Part shown: in pieces, positions 34,313-43,405 of the stretch
How positions within the stretch are numbered: position 1 is the first letter of the stretch
Layout of the letters: each line of letters begins with the position of its first letter
Assembly: GCA_030750975.1 (NCBI GenBank)
Contig: JASMHC010000015.1
Coordinates: 124,001-188,000 of the forward strand
DNA: 64,000 nucleotides
Direction of reading: 5' to 3'
Origin: Paracoccaceae bacterium
GTDB taxonomy: Bacteria > Pseudomonadota > Alphaproteobacteria > Rhodobacterales > Rhodobacteraceae
Program-made: the position numbers and the translations under genes
Notes under the pieces: generated by a model
The model's database searches: none
What the model was told of the DNA's origin: nothing
Seen by the model: only the letters and a program-made list of their open reading frames with translations

Positions 34313-35173
34313 ATGCGCCTGTCGCAAAAAACACTCGATAGACTGCTCTCTGCGCTGGTGCTGGGGCTGGTTCGCGTGCTGCGAATTCTGCCCTATCGGC
34401 ATCGCGTTGCCTTTATGGGGCTTGTCGCCTCGCGGGTCATCGGGCCGCTGGCCGGATATCGCAAGCGCGTGTTCGACAACCTTGCGCTGGTTGCGCCGCA
34501 GACGGATGCGGCCATGGCGCAGCGGCTGTTTATCGAGTCCGCCGACAATCTGGGCCGCAACGTGGCCGAGATATTCTTTTGGCAGGATTTCCTGAAAATC
34601 GTCGCTACCAGCGAACCGCATGGCGAAGGCTGGCCCGAAGTGTCTCAGGCGCTGGCATCCGGCAAGCCCATCATTTTCATCTCGGGCCATTTTGGCAATC
34701 TGAACGCCTTACGGGCGCGGGCCACCCTGATGGGGCACCGGATCGTCGGCATTTTCCAGCCGCTGGAAAACGAAACGCTGAACGCCCGCTATGTCGAGGC
34801 CATGCGCGAGGTGGCCCCGATGGTGCCGCGCGATTCTGCGGGAATGCGCGAATTCATGAAAGAACTCAAAGCCGGCCGGCCGGTGGCGATCCTGCATGAT
34901 CAGTCGCTGCATACCGGCGCGGATCTCAGCTTTTTCGGCAAGCCTGCAAAGACGGTCCTGACACCGGCAGAACTGGCGATCCGTTTCGATGCGCTTTTGG
35001 TGCCTTGCTATGCGGTCCGGCAGCCTGACGGGGTGTCGTTCGACCTGATCGTTGAACGGCCGATCACGCACACGACGCCGGAAGACATGATGCAATTGGC
35101 CAATGATAGTCTCGAATCCCGCGTGCGCGATCACATGGGCCAATGGCTGTGGATGCACCGCCGCTGGAAGTAG
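34313..35173 (+). CDS. LpxL/HtrB-family acyltransferase with altered active site
   Basis: A 286-residue inner-membrane-associated protein of the lysophospholipid/lipid A acyltransferase group: N-terminal hydrophobic helix, the SGHFGN block near residue 125, the RIVGIFQPLEN and DQSLHTGADLSFFGKPA segments, and TPAELAIRFDALLVPCY. In most members the first block reads HFGNWE or HFGNYD, giving the HX4(E/D) catalytic pair; here it is HFGNLN, so the acid is Asn. It may be weakly active or use another residue. Third gene of the envelope group; substrate unknown. Confidence 0.82.
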   Translation: MRLSQKTLDRLLSALVLGLVRVLRILPYRHRVAFMGLVASRVIGPLAGYRKRVFDNLALVAPQTDAAMAQRLFIESADNLGRNVAEIFFWQDFLKIVATSEPHGEGWPEVSQALASGKPIIFISGHFGNLNALRARATLMGHRIVGIFQPLENETLNARYVEAMREVAPMVPRDSAGMREFMKELKAGRPVAILHDQSLHTGADLSFFGKPAKTVLTPAELAIRFDALLVPCYAVRQPDGVSFDLIVERPITHTTPEDMMQLANDSLESRVRDHMGQWLWMHRRWK

Positions 35174-35176
35174 GCG

Positions 35177-36454
35177 CTAAACCAGCCTGGGCTTCAACCG
35201 CAACTCTGCGGCGCGGGCATGGCCCTCCATCCCCTCGAACCGGCTGATCCGCGCCGCGCGCGAGGCCAGCTCGTGACTGGCGGCTTCGCTGGCCCGCTGC
35301 CACGTGACGGTCTTGGTGAACTTATGCACCGACAGACCGCCCGTATACCGGGCCGCGCCACTGGTCGGCAGCACATGGTTCGGGCCGGAAATCTTGTCGC
35401 CGAACGGTACGGTGGTTTCTTTGCCCAGAAACAAGGACCCATAGCAGGTCAGACGTTCCAGCCACCAGTCCAGATCTGCGGCCATCACCTGCAAATGCTC
35501 GGGCGCGTAGCGGTCGGAAATCGTTGCCGCCTCTTCGTTTGTGTCGCACAGGATCACCTCGGCCCGTTCGCGCCACGCAACGCGGGCGGCGGGACCGTTG
35601 GGTTCGGGCAGGCTGTCGATCAGCGCGTCAACCCGCGCCAGCACCCCTTCGGCCAGGGCGCGATCAGTTGTCACCAGCCAGACAGGGCTATCCGCGCCAT
35701 GTTCGGCCTGACTAACCAGATCCCACGAAACAGTCTCTGTTTCCGCCGAACTATCCGCAATGATCAGCGAATCCGTCGGGCCTGCGAACATGTCGATGCC
35801 GATCTCTCCGAACAGCATCCGCTTGGCTTCGGCGACATAGGAATTGCCCGGTCCCACCAGAATATCCGCCGGTTCGCAACCAAACAGCCCCTGCGCCATC
35901 GCCGCGATTGCCTGTACCCCGCCGAGGTTCAGGATCATGTCCGCCCCCGCAACCTCCATCGCGTAAATGATCGGATCGGGAATGCCGGTTTCGGGGCGCG
36001 TCGGCGACACCGCCGTGATGTGCCGGACCCCTGCCACCTTCGCCGTGGTGATCGTCATCAGGGCGCTGGCGATATGGCTATAGCGCCCTCCGGGCACATA
36101 GCATCCGGCCGCATTGACCGGTATCTGCTTCTGCCCTGCGATCAGGCCCGGTATCACCTCGACCTCGCAATCCTGAATGGTCGCTTTCTGCGCTTCGGCG
36201 AAAGTTCTGATATTCGCATGGGCATAGCGGATGTCGCGTTTCAGCTCGTCCGGTACGCGGTTGCAGGCGGCCTGCCGTTCGGCATCCGACAGCACAACCG
36301 CGCCGGTCCATCCATCAAGCCTGACCGCATAGTCGCGCACCGCGTCTTCTCCGCCGCGTTCGATATTCGACAGCATCACGCGGACAATATCGCGGATGTC
36401 GCTGTTTTCCGATACCGGGCGCGGCAGGGCTTGTTTAAGGTATGTGACAGTCAT
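35177..36454 (-). CDS. HisD-family dehydrogenase, probable sulfopropanediol 3-dehydrogenase (HpsN-like)
   Basis: A 425-residue protein of the histidinol dehydrogenase family with the conserved AGCYVPGGRY, GPTDSLIIADSSA, VSQAEHGAD (Zn ligands Gln and His), YAPEHLQ and GDKISGPNHVLPT segments. It sits in no histidine operon but downstream of cuyA and a racemase, and its LTCYGSLFLG and GGLSVHKFTKT segments resemble the HpsN group that oxidises (R)-2,3-dihydroxypropane-1-sulfonate to sulfolactate with NAD+. A general polyol or amino-alcohol dehydrogenase is the alternative. Last gene of the operon. Confidence 0.75.
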   Translation of the reverse strand: MTVTYLKQALPRPVSENSDIRDIVRVMLSNIERGGEDAVRDYAVRLDGWTGAVVLSDAERQAACNRVPDELKRDIRYAHANIRTFAEAQKATIQDCEVEVIPGLIAGQKQIPVNAAGCYVPGGRYSHIASALMTITTAKVAGVRHITAVSPTRPETGIPDPIIYAMEVAGADMILNLGGVQAIAAMAQGLFGCEPADILVGPGNSYVAEAKRMLFGEIGIDMFAGPTDSLIIADSSAETETVSWDLVSQAEHGADSPVWLVTTDRALAEGVLARVDALIDSLPEPNGPAARVAWRERAEVILCDTNEEAATISDRYAPEHLQVMAADLDWWLERLTCYGSLFLGKETTVPFGDKISGPNHVLPTSGAARYTGGLSVHKFTKTVTWQRASEAASHELASRAARISRFEGMEGHARAAELRLKPRLV

Positions 36455-36462
36455 ATCAATCT

Positions 36463-37158
36463 CTAATCCCGCCGAATATGGTCGCGAATGGCCTCGGCCA
36501 GCACGTCAATCGTGTCGATGACAGGGACAGGTGCCGAGACCTGACCGGTGAACAACGAAAACTCGGAACAGGCGATCAGGATCAACGATGCGCCTTTGGC
36601 GTTCAACTCGTTTGCGGCCGTTTGCAGCACCGCCAATGCCCCCTTGGTGGCCCCGTCGCGCTTGATCTCGCGGATTGCGGCCAGCATCCGGTCGTCATCT
36701 TCGGGCCAAAGCGCCGAAAGCCCGTTGGCCGCCAAGGCAGGGTCGAAAACACCGGTTTTTTGAACCGCAGGTGAGGCCAAAAACCCTATTTTAGAGCCTG
36801 TTTTGACCATTGTAGTCGCTGTCGCCACCGATAGCGTGACCATATCCAGAAACGGCACATCCACCGCCCCGAGGATCGCATCGGCATAGTGATGCGCCGT
36901 GTTGCACGGCATCGCCAGCGCCGTGGCCCCCGCCGCCTGCAACCGCCGCGCCATATCCGCCAGAACCGGCGCGGGCGTTTCGCCCTGACCTTCGATCAGG
37001 TGCTTGATCCGCGACGGCACCTGCGGATTCATGTCGATCAAAAGCGGCAAATGGTCGGCGTCGTCCTGCGCGTTGACCACGCCCAACAGTCTCTGTTGCA
37101 GCAAAATCGTGGCCTCTGGCCCCATGCCGCCAAGTATGCCGACCAACCGCCTTGTCAT
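36463..37158 (-). CDS. Asp/Glu-family racemase, possible cysteate racemase
   Basis: A 231-residue enzyme from the ATG at 37158 that overlaps the cuyA stop (TGATG). It has GILGGMGPEATI at the N-terminus and the two catalytic cysteines in AMPCNTAHH (~residue 82) and LIACSEFS (~residue 192), as in cofactor-independent aspartate/glutamate racemases of the YgeA type. Position right after cuyA suggests it interconverts D- and L-cysteate, feeding the L-isomer to CuyA. Aspartate racemase is the alternative. Confidence 0.8.
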   Translation of the reverse strand: MTRRLVGILGGMGPEATILLQQRLLGVVNAQDDADHLPLLIDMNPQVPSRIKHLIEGQGETPAPVLADMARRLQAAGATALAMPCNTAHHYADAILGAVDVPFLDMVTLSVATATTMVKTGSKIGFLASPAVQKTGVFDPALAANGLSALWPEDDDRMLAAIREIKRDGATKGALAVLQTAANELNAKGASLILIACSEFSLFTGQVSAPVPVIDTIDVLAEAIRDHIRRD

Positions 37159-38171
37159 CAGATGTTCACCCAACGGTCTGCGTGATCAAAGGCAAAATCA
37201 TAGCCGAACAGCCCGGCCGATCCGCCAGTATGCAGGAACACCACCCGCTCACCTTCAAACGCGCCGTTGCGGGCCAGATCGATCAGGCCCGCAGCACCCT
37301 TGGCCGAGTAAACCGGATCCAGCAAAATCCCCTCAAGCTCGGCAAACATGCGGATCGCCTCGATCCCGCTTTCGGTCGGCAATCCGTAGCCTTCGCCGAC
37401 GTAATCGGTGTTGGCCATCACGTCTTCGCGTTTCACCGCTCCGGGGCAGCCAAGCTTATCGGCTGTCTTGCAGGCCAGATCAAACACCATCTGTTCCTGC
37501 TTGGGCTGGGCCGCCCGCGTACCGACCCCAAGCACCGGAACGCCCGAATTCATGGCGCAAAATCCCGTGACCAACCCTGCCTGAGTGCCCGATGACCCGG
37601 TTGCGTGAACCACCCGGTCGATTTTCAATCCCCGGTCATTCGCCTGGCCCAGCAACTCGAACGCACAGTTCACATATCCCAGCGCACCGGTCGGGTTCGA
37701 GCCTCCTCCGGGGATGACATAAACCTTATGCCCCTCGGCCCGCTTCGCTTGGGCAGCTTTTTCCATCTCGTCCACCATGTTGTGGCCGCCTGGAAATTTC
37801 TCGGTCGTTGCGCCATGCAGATGGTCCAGCAGCACGTTGCCGTTGTGGTTATAATTGGCGTTGTTATAGCCGGTGCGGTCTTCCAGCAGGATATGACAGC
37901 CAAGACCCAGCTTTGCCGCAAAAGCCGCCGTCTGGCGGGCGTGATTGGATTGCGTCGCGCCCTGGGTCATCACCATGTCGGCGCCCTGCGCGATCGCCTC
38001 GCCAAACAGGAACTCAAGCTTGCGGGTCTTGTTGCCGCCGGTGGACATGCCGGTGCAGTCGTCGCGCTTGATCCACAACTCAACACCCAGCGCCTCGGAC
38101 AGCCGATCCATCGGTTCAAGCGGTGTGGGCAAATGGGCAAGGTGGACGCGCGGAAAACGGGCGAGGTGCAT
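37158..38171 (-). CDS. cuyA: L-cysteate sulfo-lyase (CuyA), PLP enzyme
   Basis: A 337-residue PLP enzyme of the ACC deaminase/D-cysteine desulfhydrase family, with the Lys motif [42 protein letters not shown] and TGSSGTQAG phosphate-binding loops. It agrees closely, from memory, with CuyA of Ruegeria pomeroyi, which splits L-cysteate to pyruvate, ammonia and sulfite. D-cysteine desulfhydrase is the generic alternative. It is the second gene of a minus-strand operon (DMGDH-like oxidase, cuyA, racemase, HpsN-like). No sulfite exporter or sulfite dehydrogenase is in the window. Confidence 0.85.
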   Translation of the reverse strand: MHLARFPRVHLAHLPTPLEPMDRLSEALGVELWIKRDDCTGMSTGGNKTRKLEFLFGEAIAQGADMVMTQGATQSNHARQTAAFAAKLGLGCHILLEDRTGYNNANYNHNGNVLLDHLHGATTEKFPGGHNMVDEMEKAAQAKRAEGHKVYVIPGGGSNPTGALGYVNCAFELLGQANDRGLKIDRVVHATGSSGTQAGLVTGFCAMNSGVPVLGVGTRAAQPKQEQMVFDLACKTADKLGCPGAVKREDVMANTDYVGEGYGLPTESGIEAIRMFAELEGILLDPVYSAKGAAGLIDLARNGAFEGERVVFLHTGGSAGLFGYDFAFDHADRWVNI

Positions 38172-38195
38172 TTTGGTATCTCCTATCAGGGCGGA

Positions 38196-40631
38196 CTAGC
38201 CGCGCATTCTTTCGTGTTTCGGGTCGTAGGGCGAAGGTGGAATAACCTCGGCCAACACCATGTCACCGCAAAGATCAAGCTGCATGGTACTGGCAATATT
38301 GGCAAAACCGGTGTCTACAAAGGCATATGCAAGGTTCAAACCGGTGCGATAGCCCCAATCACCGGACGTCACCGTGCCAACAACCTTGTCGCCATCCATC
38401 AACGACGCCCCGCTATGCGCGGCGGCTTTGTCGGTGTTGATTTTCAATGTCACCAGCTTCTTGCGGGGGGCGTCGGTCAGTCTCTGCTTTAGGGCTTCTT
38501 TGCCGATGAAGTCAGGCTTTTGCATTTTCACGAAACGGTCCAGTCCGGTTTCATAGGGATCGAATTCGGTGATAAGATCGGCCTTCCAGTGCAGAAAGCC
38601 CTTCTCCATCCGCATCGAGTCAACCGCGCGGGCACCGAAAAGCTTTAGCCCATAGGCTTCTCCGGCCTTTCGCAACGCCTTATACGCTGCATAAAGCGAA
38701 GCGTTGGGGATGTGGATCTCATAGGCCAACTCGCCCGAGAAACTGACACCCATCACGGTGGCAGGGGCGATGCCGATGAAGCATTCGCGCACCGACAGCC
38801 AGGGGAAGGCGTCTGCCGACCAGTCGCCGCGCGAAACGGCTGACAGCACATCCCGCGATTTTGGACCGGCCAGTACAAGGATCGTCTGGTCGTTGGTCAT
38901 CGATCTGATCTGCACGTCTTCGCCGTCGCGGATATGGGTGTTCAACCAATCCATGTCGTGCAATTCGCTGGCGGCGGCGGAACCGTACCAGATCCGATCT
39001 GGCCCCCGATCCGAGGCGGGAATATTGGCAATCGTCGCTTCGCCCTTGACCATCCCGTGATGGTTCAACAGATAGCCCAAACCGACGCGATTTGCCTTTT
39101 TAGTGACTGTTCCGCAGAACATCCGGTCAAGAAAGCTGTGTCGGTCCGCGCCGGTAATTTCGAAACGGTTAAAGCCGTTGACCTCGCACAGACCAACCGC
39201 AGTCTGAACCGCCTTCACCTCATCCGCAACGATGTCATGCGCTTCGTCAAACATGAAGGTCGGCGTGGTGTGGAAATCAGGCGATGGCTTGAAATACTCG
39301 GCCCGTTCCCAGCCGTTTACGACGGTGAATTCGGCGTTTTCAGTCTCTAACACAGGGGTAAGCGGCGTCGTTTTTGCCGGACGCCCTGCGGGGCGATGTT
39401 CGTTGGGAAAGTGGAAACGGAACTCGTTCTGATAGTCCTGAATGGCATATTGGGCGCAAAGCTCGACATTCGTGTGTGACGCATAGCGGCGCGGATCAAG
39501 GCACCAAGTGTCGTAACATGCCTCGCCATGCACGATCTGTTGCGCCAGTAGCCAGCCATGGCCGCCGCCTTCGCCCAGACCGGCCCGCAGGCCGATGATG
39601 CAGAAGGCGTTGCGCTTGCCGGGGATCGGGCCGACCAAAGGTGCGCCGTCAATGGTATAGGTGATCGGGCCGTTGACCACCGTGTGAATACCAACCTCCA
39701 TCAGCGCGGGCATACGGGCGAAGGCGCCCTCAAGCACATCGGTTACGCGGTCCAGATCGTCGGGGCAGAGCGCGTTGACGAAATTCGGGTCGATCCCGTC
39801 CATGCCCCAAGTCTTGCAGTCCTGTTCGTAAAACCCAACCAGCAACCCGTTTTTTTCCTGTCGGCAGTAATAGTCACTGATCGGACAGCGGATCAGCGGC
39901 ATTCTGTGACCTGCGTCCCTGATCGCGGGGATTTCCTCGGTCAGGAAATACTGATGCTCCATCGACATGACAGGGTGATGCACGCCCATCATCGCGCCGA
40001 CCTCGTTCACGCGATAGCCGCAGGCGTTCACGACGATGTCACAATCAATGTCGCCGTGTTCGGTGTGAACGGTCCAGGTATCGTCTTTGTGCTGGGTCAG
40101 AGCCACAACCGGCGTGTTGCGATATACCTCGGCCCCGGCCTTTCGCGCCCTCCGCGCCAGCGCCTGACACAGTTGCGCAGGGTCGATATCGCCGTCCAGG
40201 GGATCCCACAGCCCGCCGATCAGGTTATCGGTTGAGATCAGCGGATGCCGGCGGGCGCATTCCTCGGCATCGATGACTTCGAAATGCACGTCCATCCCGC
40301 GGGCCATCGAGGCAAAGTGTCGATAGCCCTGCATCTGCGCCTCGGTGTTGGCCATGCGGATGCCGCCATCGCCGTGGTGGTAGTTGATGGGATAGTCAGG
40401 GTCGTTCGCCAGATCCTGATAGAGGTTGATTGAATGGGTTTTCAGCCCCACCATCGTCTGGTTCATGCCGAAATTCGTCACCTGTGCCGCCGAATGCCAG
40501 GTGGTGCCGCTGGTCAGCTCGTTCCGTTCAACCAGAACAACGTCGGTCCAGCCCTCTTGGGTCAGATGATACAGCGTCGAGCATCCAGCGATGCCGCCGC
40601 CGATAACGACAACTTTGGTACGAGATTTCAT
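38196..40631 (-). CDS. Dimethylglycine/sarcosine dehydrogenase-like flavoprotein with GcvT domain
   Basis: An 811-residue protein: DAO-type FAD domain (VVVIGGGIAGCSTLYHL at residues ~7-23, the covalent-FAD His in GTTWHSAAQ) to ~residue 370, an FAO-M linker domain, then a GcvT-like folate domain (~430-811) with VNGFNRFEITG, GVSFSGELAYEIH and RMEKGFLHWKAD. This is the layout of dimethylglycine and sarcosine dehydrogenases, which demethylate N-methyl amino acids and pass the C1 unit to tetrahydrofolate. Roseobacters hold many paralogues, so the true substrate is open. It leads the cuyA operon and stands divergent from the mttB homologue, hinting at methylated amine or N-methyl sulfonate use. Confidence 0.88.
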   Translation of the reverse strand: MKSRTKVVVIGGGIAGCSTLYHLTQEGWTDVVLVERNELTSGTTWHSAAQVTNFGMNQTMVGLKTHSINLYQDLANDPDYPINYHHGDGGIRMANTEAQMQGYRHFASMARGMDVHFEVIDAEECARRHPLISTDNLIGGLWDPLDGDIDPAQLCQALARRARKAGAEVYRNTPVVALTQHKDDTWTVHTEHGDIDCDIVVNACGYRVNEVGAMMGVHHPVMSMEHQYFLTEEIPAIRDAGHRMPLIRCPISDYYCRQEKNGLLVGFYEQDCKTWGMDGIDPNFVNALCPDDLDRVTDVLEGAFARMPALMEVGIHTVVNGPITYTIDGAPLVGPIPGKRNAFCIIGLRAGLGEGGGHGWLLAQQIVHGEACYDTWCLDPRRYASHTNVELCAQYAIQDYQNEFRFHFPNEHRPAGRPAKTTPLTPVLETENAEFTVVNGWERAEYFKPSPDFHTTPTFMFDEAHDIVADEVKAVQTAVGLCEVNGFNRFEITGADRHSFLDRMFCGTVTKKANRVGLGYLLNHHGMVKGEATIANIPASDRGPDRIWYGSAAASELHDMDWLNTHIRDGEDVQIRSMTNDQTILVLAGPKSRDVLSAVSRGDWSADAFPWLSVRECFIGIAPATVMGVSFSGELAYEIHIPNASLYAAYKALRKAGEAYGLKLFGARAVDSMRMEKGFLHWKADLITEFDPYETGLDRFVKMQKPDFIGKEALKQRLTDAPRKKLVTLKINTDKAAAHSGASLMDGDKVVGTVTSGDWGYRTGLNLAYAFVDTGFANIASTMQLDLCGDMVLAEVIPPSPYDPKHERMRG

Positions 40632-40806
40632 ATGCAGCCCTCTGAACTTCGCGCGAATTGGGACTCAACCGGGCGGGCAACTCAACAACAGAGATGTAAA
40701 TGTTATTACTTCGAAACATTGGTAGGAAAATACTGAATTAACAATCCCGAGATTGCGCGGGAAGCTGCCCGCAGCAAAGAATATGCCGAACAAAAGGTTA
40801 ATGCGT
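40632..40806. other. Divergent intergenic region between the oxidase and mttB-type genes
   Basis: About 175 bp with A/T-rich sequence (AAATGTTATTACTTCG...TACTGAATTAAC) expected to hold both promoters. No clear palindrome was seen. LysR-type T-N11-A sites are possible but not distinctive here. Confidence 0.4.
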
Positions 40807-42315
40807 ATGGCGACCAAGCGGAGTGGACGGAAAAGCAAAGTGGCGAAACGGGCGGCAAAGCCTGTGTTCGACCCCTGCCCGCCCGGTCAGATGGGTGGGG
40901 CGTATAAGCCCCTGTCAGAGACTGATTTGCGGGCGATCTATCACACGTCTCTGAAGCTTCTGGATCATCTGGGGATGGGCGAGGTGCCGATCCGGCTGAA
41001 GCGCGATTTGCTGGCAAACGGCGCACGGGAACGGCCGGACGGGCGCATCCAGATGCCGCCGACGATGGTTGAACGGTGCATTGAGAGCGCCGCGAAAGAG
41101 CTCACGCTTTACGGGCGCGATCCGGCCCGAAACATCGAATTGGGCGGGAACAGGGTCTATTTTGGCACCGGAGGCGCGGCGGTTCAGACCCTTGATCTGG
41201 AAAGCGGCCTGTATCGTCCATCCACTTTGGACGACCTGCACAATTTTACCCGTTTGCAGGATCGTCTGGCCAATGTTGCATGGTTCACCCGCTGCTGTAT
41301 CGCGACCGATGTGCCGGATAATTTCGATCTGGATGTGAACACCGCCTATGCGCTGATGAAGAACACCGACAAACCTGTGGCGACCGCCTTTACCCTGGCC
41401 GAGCATGTTGCGCCGATTGTCGGCATGCTGGATATCGCCGCCGGTGGGGAAGGCGCGTTTCGCAAGCAACCCTTCCTGAAGGCCCATATCAGCCCGGTGA
41501 TTTCCCCCATGCGTTTCGCCGAAGACGCGGTGGATGTGGTGTATGCCTGCATTCGGCATGGTATTCCGATGTCTTGCATTACCGCCGCGCAGGCAGGGGC
41601 GACGGCACCCGCGACGCTGGCCGGATTTCTGGCGCAGTCGCTGGCGGAAACACTGGCCAGCCTTGTGATGGTCAACGTGATCCGACCCGGCTTTCCGATG
41701 GTGTTTTCCAACTGGCCCCTTGTGATCGATCTGCGCACAGGGGCCTTTGCCGGGGGCAGCGGTGAAACGGCGCTGCTGAACGCGGCTTCGGCGCAGTTGT
41801 CGAACTGGCTCGGGCTGCCTTCAGGGGTGGCCAGCTCGATGACCGACGCCAAGGCGATTGACGCGCAATACGGGGCCGAGAAAGGAATGACGTCGCTTGC
41901 TGCGGCCCTGGCGGGGGCGAACCTGATCTATGAAAGCTCGGGCATGACGGCAAGCTTGCTGGGGGCCAGTTTCGAAGGTTTCGTTCTGGATGATGAGATG
42001 CATTCGAACACCTATCGCGCCTTGCGGGGGATCGAGGTGAGCGAGGCGAACCTCGGGTTTGACGCAATCTGCGCCGCCATTCTGGGCGAGGGGCATTTTC
42101 TTGGCACCCAGCACACCTATGCGGCGATGGAGCGGGATTACTTCTATCCGTCGCTTGCCGATCGGGACGAGCCTCGGACCTGGGCGTTAAACGGGGCGCA
42201 AACGGCGTGGGATCGGGCAAAAGCGCGGGCAAAAGAGATCCTTGAGACCCATCACCCGAAAATCCTGTCGGACGCGCAGGATCGGGCGATCCGCAAGCGG
42301 TTCAACATTCTATAG
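40807..42315 (+). CDS. Trimethylamine methyltransferase MttB-family protein (no pyrrolysine)
   Basis: About 502 residues if started at the ATG at 40807, which has AAAAGG upstream; ATGs at 40783 and 40801 are alternatives. A basic N-terminal tail precedes the MttB core: PPGQMGGAYKPLSETDL, GTGGAAVQTLDLESG, FLKAHISPVISPMRF and the SSGMTASLLGASFEGFV segment. No in-frame stop codon interrupts it, so it is a non-pyrrolysine MttB homologue. Such proteins include glycine betaine methyltransferases and move a methyl group to a corrinoid protein; no corrinoid protein is coded nearby. Substrate unknown, probably a quaternary amine. Confidence 0.88.
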   Translation: MATKRSGRKSKVAKRAAKPVFDPCPPGQMGGAYKPLSETDLRAIYHTSLKLLDHLGMGEVPIRLKRDLLANGARERPDGRIQMPPTMVERCIESAAKELTLYGRDPARNIELGGNRVYFGTGGAAVQTLDLESGLYRPSTLDDLHNFTRLQDRLANVAWFTRCCIATDVPDNFDLDVNTAYALMKNTDKPVATAFTLAEHVAPIVGMLDIAAGGEGAFRKQPFLKAHISPVISPMRFAEDAVDVVYACIRHGIPMSCITAAQAGATAPATLAGFLAQSLAETLASLVMVNVIRPGFPMVFSNWPLVIDLRTGAFAGGSGETALLNAASAQLSNWLGLPSGVASSMTDAKAIDAQYGAEKGMTSLAAALAGANLIYESSGMTASLLGASFEGFVLDDEMHSNTYRALRGIEVSEANLGFDAICAAILGEGHFLGTQHTYAAMERDYFYPSLADRDEPRTWALNGAQTAWDRAKARAKEILETHHPKILSDAQDRAIRKRFNIL

Positions 42316-42330
42316 GATCAAAAACAGGCT

Positions 42331-43299
42331 CTATATCAGCCTAAAACGGTCTTTTAGCCATGGATGCGTTTCGTGAACGGATTGGATGGCTTTCTCGGAA
42401 ATCATCTTTCGCATCATACCATCAACAAGATCGCCTACCGATGTTGAACAGTCGGGCGTGCGGATGATCGAGACCGAACGCGAAAAGCTTTTGCCGGGGA
42501 AGGGACGCATCTTGACCCTGTCGTGAAACCGTTCGGCGCGGGTGTAAAGCAGCGGTGTGGTGATCGTCCAGCCAGCGCCCGAGGCCACCATCGCCATCAA
42601 GGTTTGGTTGCTATCACATTCAAAGCGGTGCGGGTGGGAATGGCCGATACGTCGAAGATGTGTTTCGATTTGGCGTGCAATGATCAGGTTCGCCGTGAAT
42701 CGCAGAAACGGAAGTTCGGTTTTGCCGGCAACGATGTCTTCAATGGGGGGTTCGGTGCCCTTTGGAACGACAACAACAAAGGGATCACGCAGCAGCGGTT
42801 GATCCAGCAGATCACCTAAACGTTCGCTTACACCGGCCACGACACCGATATCGAGCGTGTGATTGCGCAGCTTCTCGACAATGGAATGGCTGTGATCGGT
42901 GACATATGTGAAATCACATTTCGGCATACGCGATGACAGGAAAACCGCCAGTTCGGGCACAATATCAGTGTCGAAATCCTCAATAACGCCGACGCGCAGA
43001 AAGCTGGCGTCAGCGATACTGCCCGAAGATGCCTCGGCCCTGGCTTTGCGGATCGCCAAAAGCGCGTCTTCGATGTTGCGCAAAAAGGCTTGGCCGCGCG
43101 GGGTCAGCACCATCGGGCGGCGATTGTGGTTGAAAAGCTCAACGCCCAGATGGTCTTCGAGGCTGCGCAGATGGTGCGACACGGTGCTAAGCGACAGACC
43201 GGAATCCCGTGCGGCAGCCTGAAGCGAGCCTTTGTTGGCGCAAAGCTGGAACAGTTCGAGCGATTTCAGGCTGAGGTCTTTTTGCGGGGTATTGGGCAA
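42331..43299 (-). CDS. LysR-family transcriptional regulator
   Basis: A 322-residue regulator started at a TTG at 43299 with AAGGAG six bases upstream; the frame runs further into the nqrF end, but that part has no homology. The HTH is at ~10-60 (GSLQAAARDSGLSLSTVSHH) and is followed by a periplasmic-binding-like effector domain. Convergent with the mttB homologue (stops 15 bp apart), so it may control that gene or the divergent oxidase operon. The effector cannot be told. Confidence 0.85.
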   Translation of the reverse strand: MPNTPQKDLSLKSLELFQLCANKGSLQAAARDSGLSLSTVSHHLRSLEDHLGVELFNHNRRPMVLTPRGQAFLRNIEDALLAIRKARAEASSGSIADASFLRVGVIEDFDTDIVPELAVFLSSRMPKCDFTYVTDHSHSIVEKLRNHTLDIGVVAGVSERLGDLLDQPLLRDPFVVVVPKGTEPPIEDIVAGKTELPFLRFTANLIIARQIETHLRRIGHSHPHRFECDSNQTLMAMVASGAGWTITTPLLYTRAERFHDRVKMRPFPGKSFSRSVSIIRTPDCSTSVGDLVDGMMRKMISEKAIQSVHETHPWLKDRFRLI

Positions 43300-43368
43300 A
43301 GTCGGCTCCTTGGATGCTCTGCTATATGAGCATGTCAGGTGATCTGTGAAAACCGCTATGATCAAACG

Positions 43369-43399
43369 AAAACGGCAGAGCCTGCGCCCTGCCGTTTTT
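43369..43399 (-). terminator. Terminator after nqrF
   Basis: Inverted repeat AAAACGGCAG-(10)-CTGCCGTTTT starting 7 bp past the nqrF stop, flanked by T-rich sequence on both strands, so it can work in either direction. It marks the end of the nqrABCDEF transcript. Confidence 0.8.
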
Positions 43400-43405
43400 G
43401 AAATC

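Noticed and set aside
35177-36454. Naming the gene hisD (histidine biosynthesis)
   Set aside because: There are no his genes around it and it sits in an operon with cuyA; HpsN-type function fits better.
40807-42315. A pyrrolysine-containing trimethylamine methyltransferase
   Set aside because: No in-frame amber codon interrupts the gene, and no pyl genes are in the window.
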